Assembly: GCF_004004515.1 (NCBI RefSeq)
Contig: NZ_RXOL01000001.1
Span: 930,001 to 994,000, forward strand
Reading direction: 5' to 3'
DNA: 64,000 nucleotides
Source: Croceicoccus ponticola
Lineage (GTDB): Bacteria; Pseudomonadota; Alphaproteobacteria; Sphingomonadales; Sphingomonadaceae
Shown in pieces: positions 1-8,634 of this stretch (positions are counted from its first letter, which is position 1; the number at the start of each line of letters is the position of its first letter). The position numbers were made by a program, and so were the translations under genes. The notes beneath the pieces are model-generated. The model was given only the letters and a program-made list of their open reading frames with translations, was not told the origin of the DNA and made no database searches.

Positions 1-939
1 GGGTTCGTCCGACCCTATTTGATCTGGTTCGACCCCCTCAAACTCGTCCCGCTCTTCGCGGAAGGTGCTGCGCGGTTCGCCCGTGAACCCGTCGAGCAGT
101 TCGATCACGTCCTCCGGCGTCTGGACGAGGATCGCGCCTTCGCGGATCAGCTGGTTGCACCCACGCGCCCGTCCGTCGAGCGGGTTGCCTGGAATGGCCA
201 TGACCTCGCGCCCCGCCTCTCCCGCGAGGCGGGCGGTGATGAGGCTGCCCGAACGCGGCGCGGCTTCGACTACCAGCGTGCCAGAGCACAACCCCGCGAT
301 GATGCGGTTGCGGCCCGGGAAATGGCGTGCCTGCGGCTCCACACCCGGCGGTTGTTCGGCGATCAGCACGCCTTCGCTGGCGATCCGTTCCTGCAATTCT
401 GCATGCTGGGGCGGATAGGCGACGTCGATGCCGCCTGCGATCACCGCTGCCGTCGCCCCGCTGGCCAGCGCCCCTTCGTGCGCCGCGCCGTCGATCCCGC
501 GAGCGAGCCCCGAAACGACCAGCCTGCCGCTTGCGGCCAGCGCGTCTGCAAAATGCCGCGCCAGTTTCAGCGCCGCCGCACTGGCATTGCGCGCGCCGAC
601 GATGGCGACCGCCGGGCGTTCGAACAGTGCGACATCCCCGCGATAAGTCAGGATCGGCGGCGCATAAGGCGCAATGCGCAGCAGTTCGGGATAGGCCGGA
701 TCGTCATGGAACAAGTATCGAGTCCCTGCCGCGCGCACCGCAGCGATCTCGGCGCGGATCGTATCGGCATTGGCCGCCACCTGCCGCCTGCCGCCGCGCG
801 CCGCCAGATCGGGCAACGCGTCGAGCGCGGCCATCGCCGTGCCAAAACGGGTGAGCAGCTGGCGAAAGCTGACCGGCCCGACATTCGCCGTGCGCAGCAG
901 TCTAATTCGGGCGAAGGCCTCTTCCTGCGTGATGGGCAT
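1..939 (-). CDS. dprA: DNA-processing protein DprA, C-terminus cut by window edge
   Basis: DprA binds incoming single-stranded DNA and loads RecA during natural transformation. The frame is open from the ATG at 939 to base 1 (313 codons) with no stop, so the C-terminus lies outside the window. The Rossmann-like core is visible: GARN at about residues 115-118, a SGLARGIDGAAH motif near 139-150 and the FPGRNRIIAGL and GSLITARLAGEAGREV stretches. An N-terminal helical region precedes it. It lies 12 bp downstream of plsY on the same strand, a common plsY-dprA pairing, so the two are probably cotranscribed. Confidence 0.93.
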   Translation of the reverse strand, partial: MPITQEEAFARIRLLRTANVGPVSFRQLLTRFGTAMAALDALPDLAARGGRRQVAANADTIRAEIAAVRAAGTRYLFHDDPAYPELLRIAPYAPPILTYRGDVALFERPAVAIVGARNASAAALKLARHFADALAASGRLVVSGLARGIDGAAHEGALASGATAAVIAGGIDVAYPPQHAELQERIASEGVLIAEQPPGVEPQARHFPGRNRIIAGLCSGTLVVEAAPRSGSLITARLAGEAGREVMAIPGNPLDGRARGCNQLIREGAILVQTPEDVIELLDGFTGEPRSTFREERDEFEGVEPDQIGSDEP

Positions 940-951
940 TTCAGGCGCGGC

Positions 952-1542
952 TCAGCCCTTCTTGCCGATGCGCGGTTCCCGGCCGGTCAGCAACCGACGG
1001 ATATTGTCGCGGTGTCGCCACAGTACGATCAACCCCATCGCCATCAGCGCCGGGCCATAAACCTGATAGCCCAGAACCTGCGCCGCGATCGGGGCCGCAA
1101 TCGCCGCGCTCATCCCGCCGGCCGAAGAAATCCGCGTCGCCGCCAGCACGACCACCCAGACTACCGCGAACACCAGCCCGATGGTCCAGCTAAGCCCAAG
1201 GCACACGCCCATCATGGTCGCCACGCCCTTGCCGCCACGAAACCGCAGCCAAATCGGATAACAATGCCCGACGATCGCCGCGACGCCAGCCACTGCTTCC
1301 ATCCCAGGCCAGAAACCGCGGGCGAGAAAGACGACGACAAAGCCCTTGGCCAGGTCGAGCAGCAGCGTCGCCGCCGCAAGCCCCTTGCGCCCGGTACGCA
1401 GCACGTTGGTCGCCCCGGTCCCGCCGGAGCCGATGGCATGCAGGTCGCCCGCCCCGGCCAGCCGGGTCAGGACCACGCCGAACGGGATCGAGCCAAGCAC
1501 ATAGCCGAGTATCATGGCCGAAATCAGCGCGGTGACGGACAC
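952..1542 (-). CDS. plsY: Glycerol-3-phosphate acyltransferase PlsY
   Basis: PlsY transfers the acyl group from acyl phosphate to glycerol-3-phosphate, the first step of phospholipid synthesis, in the inner membrane. The 196-residue product is hydrophobic with about five membrane segments and carries the family loops GSIPFG, GSGNxGATNVLR-like (GSGGTGATNVLR) and GGKGVAT. The start is GTG at 1542, preceded by AGAGGAA at a good distance. It is followed by dprA after 12 bp and is divergent from murI, so 1543-1671 should hold both promoters. Confidence 0.95.
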   Translation of the reverse strand: MSVTALISAMILGYVLGSIPFGVVLTRLAGAGDLHAIGSGGTGATNVLRTGRKGLAAATLLLDLAKGFVVVFLARGFWPGMEAVAGVAAIVGHCYPIWLRFRGGKGVATMMGVCLGLSWTIGLVFAVVWVVVLAATRISSAGGMSAAIAAPIAAQVLGYQVYGPALMAMGLIVLWRHRDNIRRLLTGREPRIGKKG

Positions 1543-1671
1543 TATGGTGCATTCCTCTGTTCCGGCCGTCGAGCCGGGTTGTCGTCACGTGCTAGCGCCA
1601 TGATGTTACGGGCACAAGCAACCGCCGCTCGCGTTAGCAAACCCTGCTTGCCATCTGTGAACCCGCCCGCC

Positions 1672-2499
1672 ATGCAACTCATTATGCCCGAACCGGTTTC
1701 CGCGCCTGCGCCCGACGCTCCGATCCTGATCTTCGATTCCGGAGTAGGCGGACTGTCGGTGCTCGACGCCGTGCGCGCGGCATTGCCCGATGCGCCGCTG
1801 ATCTATGCCGCCGATACCGCCGGTTTGCCCTATGGCGGCAAAAGCGAGGCGGAGATCGCCGCGCGTGTCGCCGGGCTGCTGGGCCGGATGTCGGAACGGT
1901 TTCACCCGCGCCTTGCCTGCATTGCGTGCAACACGGCCAGCACCATCGCGCTGGGCATGGTGCGCGACGTGCTCAACATCCCGATCGTCGGCACCGTCCC
2001 CGCCATCAAACCCGCCGCGGCGATGACGCAAACCGGCACGATCGGCCTCATCGGGACCGAAGCGACGATCAGGCAAGCCTATGTCGACAATCTCGAGGCT
2101 GAGTTTGCGTCCGACAAGACACTGCTACGCCTTGCCGCACCCGATCTTGTCGCCGCGGCAGAAGCGAAGTTGCGCGCAGAGCCTGTAGACATGGCCGCCA
2201 TCCACAAGGCGGCGCAGGACCTGACCGCCATGGCCAAAGGCAAGCGGATCGACGTGCTGGTGCTGGCCTGCACCCATTTCCCGCTGCTGGCCGACGAATT
2301 GCACGAAGCGTTCGGCCCGGATGTGAGAATGATCGACGGCGCACAGGGCATTGCGCGGCGCATCGCGCATCTCACGAAGGGTCAGGAATTTGCTCGGTCC
2401 AGTCCCGACCGGGCCGTGTTCACAAGCGACGGCGGCCGCATAAATCCGCTTCGCCCCGCGCTGGCCGCTAGGGGAATCGACGAAATCATCGTCCTTTAG
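1672..2499 (+). CDS. murI: Glutamate racemase MurI
   Basis: Cytoplasmic cofactor-independent racemase that makes D-glutamate for peptidoglycan. The translation shows [12 protein letters not shown] near the start and the two catalytic cysteines in IACNTAST (about C86) and [10 protein letters not shown] (about C200). Length 275 residues is normal. The start may be the ATG at 1672 or the in-frame ATG at 1684; the conserved domain begins a few residues after either. The reading frame stays open far upstream only because it runs antisense to dprA and plsY. Confidence 0.95.
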   Translation: MQLIMPEPVSAPAPDAPILIFDSGVGGLSVLDAVRAALPDAPLIYAADTAGLPYGGKSEAEIAARVAGLLGRMSERFHPRLACIACNTASTIALGMVRDVLNIPIVGTVPAIKPAAAMTQTGTIGLIGTEATIRQAYVDNLEAEFASDKTLLRLAAPDLVAAAEAKLRAEPVDMAAIHKAAQDLTAMAKGKRIDVLVLACTHFPLLADELHEAFGPDVRMIDGAQGIARRIAHLTKGQEFARSSPDRAVFTSDGGRINPLRPALAARGIDEIIVL

Positions 2500-2659
2500 G
2501 CCAATTTGACCTCGCGCAAGGAAGCGATAGCCATGGGCGGGCAAGAGACGTCAGGGTAGCCCGTGCCGAATGGGCGAACGGCGGCTGGACCGATCGTTTT
2601 CGGCGCGGCGGGCAAGAAATTCATAGAGCCGGCCGATCCCGGCGACGCAAAGTTTTTGC

Positions 2660-2675
2660 AAGGAGAGGTTCGATG
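2660..2675 (+). promoter_or_regulatory. Strong Shine-Dalgarno and ATG 99 bp upstream of the conserved hemA start
   Basis: AAGGAGAGG at 2660-2668 sits at ideal distance from an ATG at 2673 that is in frame with hemA. It would add 33 residues that ALA synthases usually lack. A 5-bp dyad GCAAA/TTTGC lies just upstream (2647-2659). Either the protein is extended, or this is a translated leader. Which start is used cannot be decided from sequence alone. Confidence 0.5.
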
Positions 2676-2771
2676 GACTATGGGCGCCAAGGACAGGACG
2701 GGCTTCGGCTGGTTGACCCGGATGCCGTCCATTGCGCCGCTGGCCATTCGAATAATTACGGAAGCGCTTCT

Positions 2772-3986
2772 GTGAACTACGATCAGGTTTTCGATCAGGC
2801 AATCGAACGGCTCCATACAGAGGGCCGGTACCGCGTTTTCATCGACATCCTGCGCAACAAGGGTTCCTACCCCAATGCGCGCTGCTTTGCCGGACACAAC
2901 GGGCCAAAGCCGATCACCGTGTGGTGTTCGAATGACTACCTCGCCATGGGCCAGCATCCCAAGGTCGTGGAAGCGATGGAAAAGGCGTTGCACGACGTCG
3001 GCGCAGGGTCTGGCGGCACGCGCAACATCGGCGGCAACACGCATTACCATATCGAGCTTGAGCACGAGCTGGCCGATCTTCACGACAAGGAAGGCGCGCT
3101 GTTGTTTACCAGCGGCTACGTCTCCAACGACACGACGCTGTCGACGCTGGGCAAGCTGCTGCCGGGCTGCGTGATCTTTTCCGACGAGCTGAACCACGCC
3201 AGCATGATCGCGGGCATCCGCAATTCGGGCTGCGCAAAGCGCGTGTTCCGTCACAACGACCTCGAACACCTTGAAGAACTGCTCGCCGCCGAAGATGAAG
3301 CGGTGCCCAAGCTGATCGCGTTCGAAAGCGTCTATTCGATGGACGGCGATGTCGCCCCCATCCACGCGATATGCGACCTTGCGGACAAGTACAACGCCCT
3401 GACCTACATCGACGAAGTCCACGCGGTCGGCATGTACGGCGCACGCGGCGGCGGCATTTCCGAACGGGACAAGGCCGCACACCGCATCGACATCATCGAA
3501 GGCACGCTGGGCAAGGCGTTCGGCGTGATGGGCGGCTATATCGCAGCGGATCGGAAGATCATCGACTGTGTGCGCAGCTATGCGCCGGGGTTCATTTTCA
3601 CGACTTCGCTTTCGCCGGTGCTGGTCGCGGGCGTTCTGGCCAGCGTGAAGCATCTGAAGAGCAGCAGCGTTGAACGCGAGGGGCAGCAGGCTTCGGCCGC
3701 ATTCCTGAAGCAGGCGATGCGCGACGCAGGGCTGCCGGTCATGGATTCGACCACGCATATCGTTCCATTGATGGTGGGCGATCCGGTGCGGGCGAAGAAG
3801 ATCAGCGACATCCTGCTCGCCGAATATGGCGTCTACGTCCAGCCGATCAATTTCCCGACCGTGCCCCGCGGGACCGAGCGCTTGCGCTTCACCCCCGGGC
3901 CGGCGCACACGCGGCAAATGATGACCGACCTGGTCGCCGCGCTGCGCGAAATCTGGGAACGCATGGAACTCAGGCTGGCGGCCTGA
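2772..3986 (+). CDS. hemA: 5-aminolevulinate synthase HemA
   Basis: PLP enzyme condensing glycine and succinyl-CoA to 5-aminolevulinate, first step of tetrapyrrole synthesis in alphaproteobacteria (C4 pathway). Signature segments include [42 protein letters not shown] and GTLGKAFG. With the GTG at 2772 (NYDQ N-terminus usual in relatives, 404 residues) the PLP lysine falls at K248, the position known from Rhodobacter ALA synthase, which favours this start. An in-frame ATG at 2673 has a better ribosome site, see the separate entry. No CP-type heme regulatory motif is seen in the possible extension. Confidence 0.96.
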   Translation: MNYDQVFDQAIERLHTEGRYRVFIDILRNKGSYPNARCFAGHNGPKPITVWCSNDYLAMGQHPKVVEAMEKALHDVGAGSGGTRNIGGNTHYHIELEHELADLHDKEGALLFTSGYVSNDTTLSTLGKLLPGCVIFSDELNHASMIAGIRNSGCAKRVFRHNDLEHLEELLAAEDEAVPKLIAFESVYSMDGDVAPIHAICDLADKYNALTYIDEVHAVGMYGARGGGISERDKAAHRIDIIEGTLGKAFGVMGGYIAADRKIIDCVRSYAPGFIFTTSLSPVLVAGVLASVKHLKSSSVEREGQQASAAFLKQAMRDAGLPVMDSTTHIVPLMVGDPVRAKKISDILLAEYGVYVQPINFPTVPRGTERLRFTPGPAHTRQMMTDLVAALREIWERMELRLAA

Positions 3987-3990
3987 CGTT

Positions 3991-4641
3991 TTGGGCGATC
4001 CCGACGATCTGGTCGGCATCGGACTTGATGCGACGTCCGGCACTCATCGTCGCGAAAAAAAGTCGCATGTCGGCATAGCGACCCGCATCCGCTTGCGTTC
4101 TCTTTGCGCAAGCGCGGTCGATCAGGCTTTCTTCGACGAAATCGTCCAACTGGCGAACCTCGAAGAACTCACGATGGAATGGCCTATCACGGCGACCGAT
4201 ATTTCGGGCATCGTCGCGCTAAAGAAGCTCCGCAAGCTGAGGCTCGATTCCCCACGCAACGTGACCGACTTCGCGCCTCTGACGCGCCTCCCCAAGCTTG
4301 TCGAGCTCGATATCGAGAATGCGAAACACCTGTTCGACCTGACGTGGTTGCGGCCTCTGCGTGACCGGCTGGACGTGCTCGGCATCGATGGATCGATCAA
4401 TACCGCGCAAAAAGTGAAGAGCCTCGAACCGCTCGACGGTTTCGCTTTCCGCAAGCTGACGCTGACCAACGTAAGGCTTGAGGACAAGGATCTTGGCCCG
4501 CTGATAACCTGCCGGAACCTGGTCGATTTTCACTGCGCCCGTTTCCTGGCGCAAAAGGAAGACTTCCTGCGATTGGCCGATGCGCGGCCCGACCTGAAGT
4601 GCCAGTGGTTCAACCTGGACCTGTGGGAGCGGCGTATTTGA
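3991..4641 (+). CDS. Leucine-rich-repeat-like protein, start uncertain
   Basis: The product (up to 216 residues) contains irregular leucine-rich repeats: LANLEELTMEW, LKKLRKLRLDS, LPKLVELDIEN and so on, giving a solenoid likely used for protein contact. Function unknown. The only upstream start in frame is a TTG at 3991, five bases after the hemA stop, with no clear ribosome site; the next ATG is inside the repeats. The first 30 residues look unstructured and basic. A run of seven A at about 4058-4064 could hide a frameshift. The gene may be a 5'-truncated copy or may rely on coupling to hemA. Confidence 0.55.
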   Translation: MGDPDDLVGIGLDATSGTHRREKKSHVGIATRIRLRSLCASAVDQAFFDEIVQLANLEELTMEWPITATDISGIVALKKLRKLRLDSPRNVTDFAPLTRLPKLVELDIENAKHLFDLTWLRPLRDRLDVLGIDGSINTAQKVKSLEPLDGFAFRKLTLTNVRLEDKDLGPLITCRNLVDFHCARFLAQKEDFLRLADARPDLKCQWFNLDLWERRI

Positions 4642-4674
4642 CGCCTGAGGGGCACGAGTGACCCCTGTCAGAAA

Positions 4675-5301
4675 TTAGCCGAGATAAATCAGCGTGATGC
4701 CGACCGCGTTTGTAGCCATGTGCGCGGCGATGCAGGGCAACAGGCGGCAACCACACGCGACATAGAGCAGGCCGAAGATCAGTCCGATCGCCCCGGTCGA
4801 AAGGACGCCCGACCATCCCTGATACATGTGCGCGATCCCGAACACGCAGGCCGACACGATCGCCAGCGGCAGTGCCACCTGCTCTCCGAACACCTTGCGC
4901 CCCCAGCCGATCACATGACCGCGGAACACGATTTCTTCGACCACGCCGCCGAACCCCAGCCCGACGGCCATCAGGATCAGATAGTTCCGCATATTGCCCC
5001 GGACCGCGTCGAAATCGGAAAGATCGACGGGATCGCCGGTCCACGCCGCCAGCAGCGGTTCGATGACAAGGCTGAAGGTAAGGCCCGTCATGACACCCAC
5101 GATCGTGCCGAACAGCACCGACAGGGCCGGCGAACGCCAAGCCATCGCGAATGTCGGCCCGCGAGAGGCCGGGAACAGCACCAGCGACAGGACGACGCAG
5201 GCCAGTGCGAACAAGACTCCGATCCCCGGCACGATGGCTGCGGAGACCAGCACTGCGCCAAGCATGCCAACCTGAAGGCTGCGGTTTTCGCGTATCGGCA
5301 T
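4675..5301 (-). CDS. CPBP-family intramembrane metalloprotease, copy 1
   Basis: A 208-residue multi-pass membrane protein of the CPBP (CAAX protease and bacteriocin-processing) family. The catalytic signatures are in order: EEIVFRG, FGIAH and HMATN, with five or six hydrophobic segments between. Start is ATG at 5301. The longer open frame upstream overlaps the nitronate monooxygenase gene and is a shadow. It is clearly paralogous to the gene at 6411-7046; both share VGWG/IGWG, VFG and the same spacing. Substrate unknown. Confidence 0.88.
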   Translation of the reverse strand: MPIRENRSLQVGMLGAVLVSAAIVPGIGVLFALACVVLSLVLFPASRGPTFAMAWRSPALSVLFGTIVGVMTGLTFSLVIEPLLAAWTGDPVDLSDFDAVRGNMRNYLILMAVGLGFGGVVEEIVFRGHVIGWGRKVFGEQVALPLAIVSACVFGIAHMYQGWSGVLSTGAIGLIFGLLYVACGCRLLPCIAAHMATNAVGITLIYLG

Positions 5302-5380
5302 GGTCGTGCCCTTTCCCTCGCCCGGTATCGTCGCGACCCACCGTGCGCGGCGGCCATTATAGCCCGAACTGGCCCGGCGC

Positions 5381-6331
5381 CTAATCCGCCGCGCAAATCC
5401 TTTGTCTCGCAGCCTCGTATTCGCGCGCGAGCTTGGCCACACGCTCTCGCGCCGGGACCACGGCATCGACCGCGCCGATGCCATGTCCGCTGCCCCAGAT
5501 GTCCTTCCACGCCTTGGCAGAGGCTTTTTCGTCCGTTGCCGCGGCGAAATCCATGGCGGCGGGATCGGGCGCGCCCAGCTTGTCCGGGTCCATCCCTGCC
5601 CGGACGATCGACGGGCGCAGGTAATTGCCGGGAATGCCGGTGAAATAGTCCGAATAGACGATGTCGGCAGAGTTGGAATCGACGAGCATCTGCTTGTATT
5701 CCGGGACCGCCACCGCTTCCTCGGTCGCGATGAAGGCCGAACCGATATAGGCAAGGTCCGCTCCCATCGCCTGCGCCGCCAGCACGGCGTCACCGGTGGC
5801 GATGGAGCCGGATAGCGCGACCGCCCCATCGAACCACTGGCGGATTTCGCCGATCAGGGCGAAGGGCGAGATTGTGCCGGCGTGCCCACCTGCTCCGGCA
5901 GCGACTGCGATCAGGCCGTCGGCGCCCTTCTCGATGGCCTTGCGCGCAAAGCGGTCGTTGATGATGTCATGCAGGACGAGGCCGCCATAGGAATGGACCG
6001 CTTCGTTGACGTAAGTCTGCGCACCGAGCGAGCTGATGACGATGGGGACTTTGTGCTTCACGCAAAGCGCCAGGTCCGCTTCGACGTGCGGATTGCTGCG
6101 ATGGACGATCAGATTGACCGCATAGGGCGCGTCTTCTTCGGTCAGTTCGCTGTTCAGCCGTTCCAGCCAATGCTCGAACTCGCCCTCCTTGCGCGCGTTG
6201 AGCGAGGGGAAGGCTCCAACCACCCCGGCGCGGCATTGCGCCAGCACGAGATCGATCTGGGAAACGATGAACATCGGCGAGGCGATGACCGGCAGCTTCA
6301 GCCGGCGGGCAAGAATTTCGGGCAGCGACAT
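5381..6331 (-). CDS. Nitronate monooxygenase (2-nitropropane dioxygenase family)
   Basis: FMN-dependent TIM-barrel enzyme oxidising alkyl nitronates, 316 residues. Visible signatures: PVIASPMFIVS at the N-terminus, the glycine-rich GAGGHAG loop in the middle, and a GSIATGDAVLAAQAMGADL phosphate-binding segment followed by GSAF. It lies between two paralogous CPBP protease genes on the same strand with gaps of 79 bp on both sides, so the three may form one unit. The true substrate of this subgroup is often unknown. Confidence 0.9.
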   Translation of the reverse strand: MSLPEILARRLKLPVIASPMFIVSQIDLVLAQCRAGVVGAFPSLNARKEGEFEHWLERLNSELTEEDAPYAVNLIVHRSNPHVEADLALCVKHKVPIVISSLGAQTYVNEAVHSYGGLVLHDIINDRFARKAIEKGADGLIAVAAGAGGHAGTISPFALIGEIRQWFDGAVALSGSIATGDAVLAAQAMGADLAYIGSAFIATEEAVAVPEYKQMLVDSNSADIVYSDYFTGIPGNYLRPSIVRAGMDPDKLGAPDPAAMDFAAATDEKASAKAWKDIWGSGHGIGAVDAVVPARERVAKLAREYEAARQRICAAD

Positions 6332-6410
6332 GGGCGGACGCGATCTCCACTGGCGGTACGTTTGAAGTTAGCACCGATGTGGTGCCCGCCTGAGAACGCC
6401 GGCGCAAGTG

Positions 6411-7046
6411 TCAGGACATGAACAGGGCCGTGGCGCCGATCGCGTTGAAAGTCATGTGAGCGACAATCGGCGGCAAGACCCGTCGATCGCACAAGAGATA
6501 AAGCGTGCCCAACACGAACCCGGCAATCCCGGTCACGACCGCGCCGGCCATGCCGTAACCCATATGCGCCCAGCCGAACACCACGCTCGACAACAACATC
6601 AGCAGCGGCGCGAAACCTTTGCCGAAAACGTGCGAGCCCCAGCCCACGACATAACCGCGAAAGATCACTTCCTCGACTATGGCACTGCCCAGCGCGATCG
6701 CGAGCGTTATGGCGAAAACGAGCGGATTGCCCGCCACCTGCTCCCGCCCGCTGATATCGATACCGCGACCGAACCAGCCTTCGACCAGCGGGCGCACGAA
6801 ATTGGCGATACACCATGCCAGCGCGGCCCCTACCGCCATGCCGACGGCGATGGACGGCAAACGTCCTCTCCACACCATCGCCAGCGTCGGTTTGCGCGAG
6901 CTTGCGAAGAATGCCAGCCCGATCACCGCAAGCGCGATGGATGCAAGAATACCCATCCCCGGCCAGAGCAGGACGGGCAAGAGCGGCATCAGGCACGCAA
7001 TCGCGGCCAGCAGAGAGGCAAGAGCCTTGGCGGGGGTCGAAGACAT
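6411..7046 (-). CDS. CPBP-family intramembrane metalloprotease, copy 2
   Basis: A 211-residue membrane protein with the CPBP motifs EEVIFRGYVVGWG, FGWAH and HMTFNAIG. Hydrophobic segments cover most of the chain, beginning with two near the N-terminus. It is similar in order, spacing and sequence to the protein encoded at 4675-5301, which suggests a local duplication around the nitronate monooxygenase gene. Role unknown; the family includes prenyl-protein and bacteriocin-processing proteases. Confidence 0.88.
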   Translation of the reverse strand: MSSTPAKALASLLAAIACLMPLLPVLLWPGMGILASIALAVIGLAFFASSRKPTLAMVWRGRLPSIAVGMAVGAALAWCIANFVRPLVEGWFGRGIDISGREQVAGNPLVFAITLAIALGSAIVEEVIFRGYVVGWGSHVFGKGFAPLLMLLSSVVFGWAHMGYGMAGAVVTGIAGFVLGTLYLLCDRRVLPPIVAHMTFNAIGATALFMS

Positions 7047-7116
7047 GGCGGACGTCCTAAAGCGGCAAGGCTAACAGGGCCTTACCGCTTCAGGAAATCA
7101 CATGCAGCAAAAAGCG

Positions 7117-8319
7117 TCAGCGAAGCGAGACGACATTGTCCGAAACGCGCGGATCTTCACGGTCCCCGCGATAGAGGCTGCTCATTGGTTCGTCCGACAC
7201 GACCGCCACGGGGCCGGTTCCGAAACCGTTGAACCCGGTGCGCATGGCCGCGCCATAGGCGCCGAGCATCCCGACTTCGATATAGTCGCCCGCCTTGATG
7301 TCGCCGGGCAGCTGGAAGGGGCCTTCCATGTAATCGGCGTCGTCGCAGGTCGGGCCATAAAAAGCGAAATCCTCCGCCTCAACGTCGTTGCCTGCCGCGC
7401 CGTCGGCCGCGATGCGGCGAACCGGAAAACGCCAGCCGATATGGGCGGCATCGAACAGTGCGCCATAGGCACCGTCGTTGACGAACAGTTCGTTGCCGCG
7501 GCGCTTTTCCACGCGCACGATCATCGAATTGTATTCCGCGCAGAGCGCACGGCCGGGCTCGCACCACAGTTCTGCGTTATAGGCGATGGGCAGCGCATAG
7601 AAGTGCTGGTGGATGATCTTGAAGTAGTCTTCGAGCGGCGGCGGCTCCATGCCCGGATAGACCGACGGAAAGCCTCCGCCGACATCGATCATGTCGATGA
7701 CGACGCTGGCTTCGGCGATAGCCGCGCGCACGCGCTCCAGCGCCTGAACATAGGCGAACGGGGTCATCGCCTGAGACCCGACGTGGAAACACACGCCCAG
7801 CCAGTCGGCGACCTGCCGGGTTGCCTGCAGCAAACTGGCCGCATCGGTCAGTTCGACGCCGAACTTGGCCGCGAGCGAGAGCTCCGAATATTCGGAAGAC
7901 ACGCGAAGCCGCACACAAAGGCGCAGGTCCGTGGCGTCCTTCGTCGCACGCGCGATCTTCTCGAGCTCTTCAACCGAATCGAGGCTGAAGGTCTTGCACC
8001 CGTGCTGGAAATAAGCCTCTTCGATCGCACGCTCGGTCTTTACCGGGTGCATGAAGCAAAGTGTCGCCTCAGGGAGCGTTTCGCGCACCAGCCGCACTTC
8101 GGCGATGGAGGCAACGTCGTAGTGCGTGACGCCCGATTCCCACTGGATCCGCAGCAGCTCTGCCGAAGGGTTGGCCTTCACCGCATAGAGCACCTTGCCC
8201 GGAAACTTCTCCACAAAGAAGCGGGCCGCCCGCGCAGCGGCGTGCGGGCGATTGAGGATGACCGGTTCGTCCGGAGCGAGGTCGCGGACTACAGCAGTGG
8301 CGTCGGGATGAATGTGCAA
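7117..8319 (-). CDS. Ornithine decarboxylase-type PLP enzyme (fold type III)
   Basis: Decarboxylates ornithine to putrescine, the entry to the polyamine pathway. The alanine-racemase-like barrel carries the PLP lysine in YAVKAN (about K48), IDVGGGFPS, the CEPGRALCA phosphate-binding segment and the catalytic FYGPTCDDADYM region near the C-terminus. The conserved part begins at a TTG at 8319 (400 residues), with a GGGGG tract 9 nt upstream; the frame is open further back, but that part is not conserved-looking. It is followed on the same strand-side by genes for carboxynorspermidine enzymes, so it feeds spermidine. Lysine/ornithine specificity cannot be proved by eye. Confidence 0.88.
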   Translation of the reverse strand: MHIHPDATAVVRDLAPDEPVILNRPHAAARAARFFVEKFPGKVLYAVKANPSAELLRIQWESGVTHYDVASIAEVRLVRETLPEATLCFMHPVKTERAIEEAYFQHGCKTFSLDSVEELEKIARATKDATDLRLCVRLRVSSEYSELSLAAKFGVELTDAASLLQATRQVADWLGVCFHVGSQAMTPFAYVQALERVRAAIAEASVVIDMIDVGGGFPSVYPGMEPPPLEDYFKIIHQHFYALPIAYNAELWCEPGRALCAEYNSMIVRVEKRRGNELFVNDGAYGALFDAAHIGWRFPVRRIAADGAAGNDVEAEDFAFYGPTCDDADYMEGPFQLPGDIKAGDYIEVGMLGAYGAAMRTGFNGFGTGPVAVVSDEPMSSLYRGDREDPRVSDNVVSLR

Positions 8320-8424
8320 TTCAAGGGACCCCCAAAACGGTTCGTTCAAAAAAGCTGCCTTGCGGTTTGGAAGTCCCCTTGGGGCAGCGAGGGGCGCATA
8401 TAAGCCAGCGGTGATGAACTGCAA
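8320..8424 (-). promoter_or_regulatory. Leader of the ornithine decarboxylase gene with promoter-like boxes and a terminator-like hairpin
   Basis: On the minus strand TTGCAG (8424-8419), 16 nt, TATATG (8402-8397) resemble a promoter. Just after them GCTGCC (8388-8383) can pair with GGCAGC (8359-8354), directly followed by six T (8353-8348), i.e. an intrinsic-terminator layout ending 28 nt before the TTG start. CCCCT (8394-8390) can pair with AGGGG (8379-8375); this pairing crosses the first helix, so it would be either an alternative fold or a pseudoknot. A conserved RNA motif called speF is known upstream of alphaproteobacterial ornithine decarboxylase genes; membership is untested. Confidence 0.5.
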
Positions 8425-8454
8425 GTTTAAATCGCGGTTCGAGCCCGGGTTTTT

Positions 8455-8472
8455 GGTGACAGATCGGTGACA
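8455..8472 (+). repeat. Direct repeat GGTGACA, period 11
   Basis: GGTGACA occurs at 8455-8461 and 8466-8472, one helical turn apart, in the gap between the ornithine decarboxylase leader and the upstream regulator gene. The same word occurs as an exact 12-bp tandem at 18635-18658. It could be a protein site or a genome-wide short repeat. The rest of 8425-8634 shows nothing I can name. Confidence 0.5.
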
Positions 8473-8634
8473 AATATCCCCTACGGATGCGCAATCGCGC
8501 AAACGTCGCCTGTCCGGAAACTGATCAATCTGGACACATGCCAATCGAACGGATTGCTGCACCAAGCCGTTCCGCCGCAAGCCGCAGGATGTGTGTCAGA
8601 TGCGGTGGACTGCTCTGTCCGGCGCTTTGCCAGA

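Noticed and set aside
19-1671. Upstream extension of the murI frame
   Set aside because: Antisense to dprA and plsY; no domain is visible before residue 1 of MurI.
2647-2659. GCAAA/TTTGC dyad upstream of hemA as a redox regulator site
   Set aside because: Only 5-bp arms, does not match the FNR or RegA patterns I know; too weak to name.
4641-4675. Terminator between the LRR gene and the CPBP gene
   Set aside because: AGGGG/CCCCT can pair, but the loop geometry is poor and no T tract follows.
8433-8446. tRNA-like T-arm sequence GGTTCGAGCCC
   Set aside because: No acceptor stem, anticodon arm or D arm can be placed around it.
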